The notes under the pieces are model-generated. The model was not told the DNA's origin. It did no database searches and saw nothing but the letters and a program-made list of their open reading frames with translations. The translations under genes and the position numbers were made by a program. DNA of 64,000 bases from an uncultured Bacteroidia bacterium. Lineage in GTDB: Bacteria > Bacteroidota > Bacteroidia > Bacteroidales > ML635J-15. The stretch's first letter is position 1. Every line of letters begins with the position of its first letter. Below are positions 61,848 through 64,000 of this stretch, in pieces. The stretch lies in the NCBI GenBank assembly GCA_902800045.1, contig CADCCZ010000002.1, positions 186,001 to 250,000 of the forward strand. Direction: 5' to 3'.

Positions 61848-61877
61848 CAAATCGCACCACCATCGCACCACGGATTT
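61848..61877 (+). repeat. Right 30-bp subterminal direct repeat
   Basis: Identical to 31327-31356 and in the same orientation, with two tandem ATCGCACCAC units. Confidence 0.85.
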
Positions 61878-61983
61878 ATAAACAAGTGAAATTATTTTGT
61901 TTCATAACCTTGCAAAAACAATGTAAGTTATTGGTAATAAATAGTATATGAAACATAGTAAAATCGTTGGATTTCGTATTATA

Positions 61984-62001
61984 ATTCCTCCAGGGACAAC
62001 G
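61984..62001 (+). repeat. Right attachment site (attR core)
   Basis: ATTCCTCCAGGGACAACG, identical to the tRNA-Gln 3' end at 31258-31275. The sequence before it does not form a tRNA. Confidence 0.92.
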
Positions 62002-62005
62002 GTGG

Positions 62006-62031
62006 AGCGGCTGACAAGAGCCGCTTTTTTT
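62006..62031 (+). terminator. Stranded original terminator of tRNA-Gln
   Basis: AGCGGCT (62006-62012), loop GACAAG, AGCCGCT (62019-62025) and a T tract, four bases after the right att core. No gene ends directly before it on this strand. Confidence 0.8.
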
Positions 62032-62104
62032 GTGCTACCATGTAATTTTTTGTTGGGATGCCACGTTTTTTCCCTATTTTTGCATGGTAATTATTATAGC
62101 TTCA

Positions 62105-62809
62105 ATGGACTCAAAAGGTATTCTATATCTCATACCCAACAAGATAAGCGAGGCACCGCTCGACGAGGTTGTGCCACAGAGACTTGTCGCACTTGTGCCA
62201 ACCATAAAACACTACATTGTGGAGGATGTGCGCACGGTGCGCCGCTATCTGCGACAGCTTAACCGCGAAGTGGATATCGACTCGACAACCTTCTACGAAC
62301 TCAACAAGCACACCATAGACACCGACATTTCCAACTACCTTGATGCTGCCGAAAATGGCGAAAACATCGGACTTATCAGCGAGGCTGGACTTCCATGCGT
62401 TGCCGACCCGGGAAATGTGATTGTGGCAATGGCTCATCGCAAGGGGATTAAGGTCGTGCCGCTTGTCGGTCCTTGTTCTATGATGATGGCGCTGATGGCT
62501 TCGGGACTGAACGGGCAGAACTTCGCATTCAACGGCTACATTCCCATCGACCAGCCAGAACGCACCCGCAAGTTGCGCGATTTGGAAGCACGCTCGCGAA
62601 AGGAAGGCCAGTCGCAGATATTCATGGACACGCCCTACCGCAACAACCGTCTGTTCGACGACCTGAAGGCAACGCTTTCGCCTCAGACAATGCTTTGTAT
62701 CGCTCTCAATATCACTTCCGACGACGAGTTTATCTGCACAAAATCCATCGCCGAGTGGAAGCGAGAAAAACTAGATTTGAACAAAAAACCTTGTATTTTC
62801 ATAATATGA
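62105..62809 (+). CDS. RsmI-like SAM-dependent methyltransferase (tetrapyrrole methylase fold)
   Basis: A 234-residue protein of the tetrapyrrole-methylase-fold family that includes RsmI, the 16S rRNA C1402 2'-O-methyltransferase. Visible motifs are LYLIPNKI at the start, ENIGLISEAGLPCVADPGNVIV (glycine-rich binding region, about 88-109) and VVPLVGPCSMMMALMASGLNGQNFAFNGYIP. Classic RsmI begins LYVVATPIGN; this variant differs and is shorter, so substrate is uncertain. The ATG at 62105 is chosen. In-frame starts at 62084 and 62030 precede or overlap the TATTTTTG-like promoter near 62074. The stop overlaps the next gene's start. Confidence 0.8.
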   Translation: MDSKGILYLIPNKISEAPLDEVVPQRLVALVPTIKHYIVEDVRTVRRYLRQLNREVDIDSTTFYELNKHTIDTDISNYLDAAENGENIGLISEAGLPCVADPGNVIVAMAHRKGIKVVPLVGPCSMMMALMASGLNGQNFAFNGYIPIDQPERTRKLRDLEARSRKEGQSQIFMDTPYRNNRLFDDLKATLSPQTMLCIALNITSDDEFICTKSIAEWKREKLDLNKKPCIFII

Positions 62810-64000
62810 ATCGACTTATAAAAATATCCATCCTTCTCGTCTTTGCCGTGGCAATATGCCTGACATCGGGCAAGGTGTTCAACATTGGGATAGGAACAAA
62901 ATCGGCAGAAAAGATAACAGAGCTTGGTGACTCGACAGCCTGCTTTGCCGAAATAGTTGAAAATTTTTCGTACTACGAATACACAGCCGACAACGACTGC
63001 TACCAGCTTTACGACAAGTCGGAAAAACTGGTGGGCAAAGCACTTTTCTCGATGCCGTACTGTGCCGACATAAAGGGCTATGCTGGAAATGTTCCGCTCG
63101 TAGTGCTGCTTTCGCCAGATGACAAGGTGCAGAAAGTACATCTGCTCGACAACAACGAAACGCCATCCTTCCTCGACCGCGTAGTGGCAAAAGGTTTCCT
63201 CGAAAGCTGGAATGGACTTTCGACCGACGAGGCAAAAGCAAAGCAGGTGGATGCCGTGACTGGCGCAACCTATTCGAGTTCGGCAATATCGAAATCGGTA
63301 AGAGTTCGCCTCGAAACATACGCCGGCAGTGCCACGACTTCTTCCGAAACGGAGAATATGGGCAACCTCGTGGGATTCATCGCCTCGATGGTATTCCTGC
63401 TGTTCGCAGGATTCTGCTTCTGGGAACCGCAACGGACAAGGAAATTCCGCATTGTGCTACTGCTGGCATCAATCGGAATACTTGGCTTCTGGCTCGGACA
63501 GTTCATCAGCATTGCAAAATTGTCGGCATGGCTTGTTTCGGGTGTTAACTGGCAGATGGAAATATTCCTGTTCATTGTGCTTGTGGCAGGAATTCTAGCT
63601 CCGCTTTTCCTCGGCAAACAGTTCTACTGCATGTATGTATGTCCGTTCGGCGCTTGCCAGGAACTTGTCGGCAAGGTAAATCCCAAGCACAAGCTGAAGA
63701 TTTCGCCCAAGGTTGTAAAATGGCTGCGCTACCTGCGTTATGTTCTGCTTGTTGTGCTTGGTGCATTGCTATGTACTTCGCTCGACATCAGCATCGAGAA
63801 CTTTGAGCCATTCTCGGCATTCAAGTTCCAGTTTGCCTCATTGGCAGTGCTGATACTTGCAGGCGTGATGCTTGTGCTTTCGATATTCATAAACCGTCCG
63901 TGGTGTACTTTCCTTTGTCCTACTGGTGCGTTTTTCTCGCTTTTCATGAAGAAAACGGCACAAAATTCGCAGGAAAAAGATTCAAACACAAATAAAGAAT
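62806..64000 (+). CDS. FMN-binding/polyferredoxin membrane protein, NosR-like (partial)
   Basis: The frame begins at the ATG at 62806 (ATGA overlap with the methyltransferase) and is still open at the window edge, with 398 codons visible. After an N-terminal membrane helix comes an exported FMN-binding domain (about 80-170) ending in VDAVTGATYSSSA, the motif whose Thr receives covalent FMN. Several membrane helices follow, with the cysteine motifs CMYVCPFGACQE (about 282-293) and PWCTFLCPTGAF (about 365-376) typical of NosR/PceC/RnfG-linked polyferredoxins. It probably passes electrons through the inner membrane. The terminal acceptor is not deducible. Confidence 0.82.
   Translation, partial: MNRLIKISILLVFAVAICLTSGKVFNIGIGTKSAEKITELGDSTACFAEIVENFSYYEYTADNDCYQLYDKSEKLVGKALFSMPYCADIKGYAGNVPLVVLLSPDDKVQKVHLLDNNETPSFLDRVVAKGFLESWNGLSTDEAKAKQVDAVTGATYSSSAISKSVRVRLETYAGSATTSSETENMGNLVGFIASMVFLLFAGFCFWEPQRTRKFRIVLLLASIGILGFWLGQFISIAKLSAWLVSGVNWQMEIFLFIVLVAGILAPLFLGKQFYCMYVCPFGACQELVGKVNPKHKLKISPKVVKWLRYLRYVLLVVLGALLCTSLDISIENFEPFSAFKFQFASLAVLILAGVMLVLSIFINRPWCTFLCPTGAFFSLFMKKTAQNSQEKDSNTNKE

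Larger units (their letters stand above)
31258..62001. mobile_element. 30.7-kb integrative element in tRNA-Gln
   Basis: The ends are the 18-bp direct repeat ATTCCTCCAGGGACAACG at 31258-31275 (tRNA 3' end) and 61984-62001, giving a unit of 30,726 bp. The tyrosine recombinase gene is the last gene at the right end. A second, 30-bp direct repeat lies just inside each end. The element carries an HTH gene, a DUF3987-type ATPase, DUF6266 genes, an AlbA_2-type ATPase and a large cytoskeleton/motor operon. No relaxase, coupling protein, conjugative pilus gene or phage structural gene was recognised. It is therefore best called a genomic island or an element mobilised in trans. Confidence 0.92.

Noticed and set aside
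31258..62001. Element as a prophage or a complete conjugative element
   Set aside because: No capsid, portal, terminase or tail gene and no relaxase, coupling protein or conjugation apparatus could be recognised among its genes.

Overview
The window is chromosomal DNA of a Bacteroidota species, most probably of the order Bacteroidales. The evidence is the promoter style (TTTG at -33 and TAnnTTTG at -7, mostly without Shine-Dalgarno sequences), a PorE-like TPR/beta-propeller/OmpA protein of the type 9 secretion kind, a six-domain S1 protein, DUF6266 paralogues and a Bacteroidetes-type tyrosine recombinase. The chromosomal part is moderately GC-rich. Its intergenic spaces are full of short repeat families: GGC-N-GCC mini-hairpins, 10-nt TCAAAC and AGAAAC ladders, and longer mosaic blocks.

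Positions 1-7.4 kb hold the end of an outer-membrane barrel gene, a tRNA methyltransferase operon, a LysE exporter, folP with lolA, ftsK and a small secreted protein. Positions 7.4-10.5 kb are an accessory pocket: an Rhs-like fragment and three tandem paralogous secreted proteins, flanked on both sides by copies of the same repeat blocks. Positions 10.5-31.2 kb hold arcC-arcB, a UvrA-like ATPase without room for a UvrB-binding domain, a DUF234-type ATPase with a repeated operator-like site, a Nudix hydrolase, tRNA-Leu, an 1801-residue exported TPR-CHAT protein, rpsA, the PorE-like gene, ruvC and a large TPR protein.

Positions 31.26-62.00 kb are a 30.7-kb integrated element. It is inserted in the 3' end of tRNA-Gln(TTG) and bounded by an 18-bp direct repeat, with the integrase at its right end and a 30-bp direct repeat just inside both ends. 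The original tRNA terminator is stranded beyond the right end, and the element supplies a replacement on the left. No relaxase, conjugation gene or phage structural gene was recognised. The backbone is the integrase with a co-transcribed unknown gene, an HTH protein, two diverged small paralogues and a DUF3987-type ATPase. The cargo is three DUF6266 genes, an AlbA_2/Schlafen-type ATPase, a plus-strand set of exported proteins with a LytTR regulator, and one long minus-strand operon.

That operon (54.8 down to 43.3 kb) is the most interesting part of the window. It encodes, in order, a vWA-like lipoprotein, a four-helix membrane protein, a tubulin/FtsZ-superfamily GTPase, an 1126-residue protein with an actin/Hsp70 ATPase core, a bitopic coiled-coil protein, a MotA/ExbB-like channel subunit with a long coiled-coil tail, a MotB/OmpA-like partner that keeps the membrane aspartate, a trypsin-like lipoprotein protease and a staphylococcal-nuclease-like lipoprotein. 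It shares the tubulin, vWA and OmpA parts with the FtsZ-like membrane-remodelling systems predicted by Makarova and Koonin, and the tailed ion-driven motor with Zorya defence systems. I infer an envelope-spanning, ion-powered machine, possibly for defence, with a nuclease and a protease outside the cytoplasm.

Right of the element are an RsmI-like methyltransferase and the start of an FMN-binding/polyferredoxin membrane protein that runs off the end of the window.
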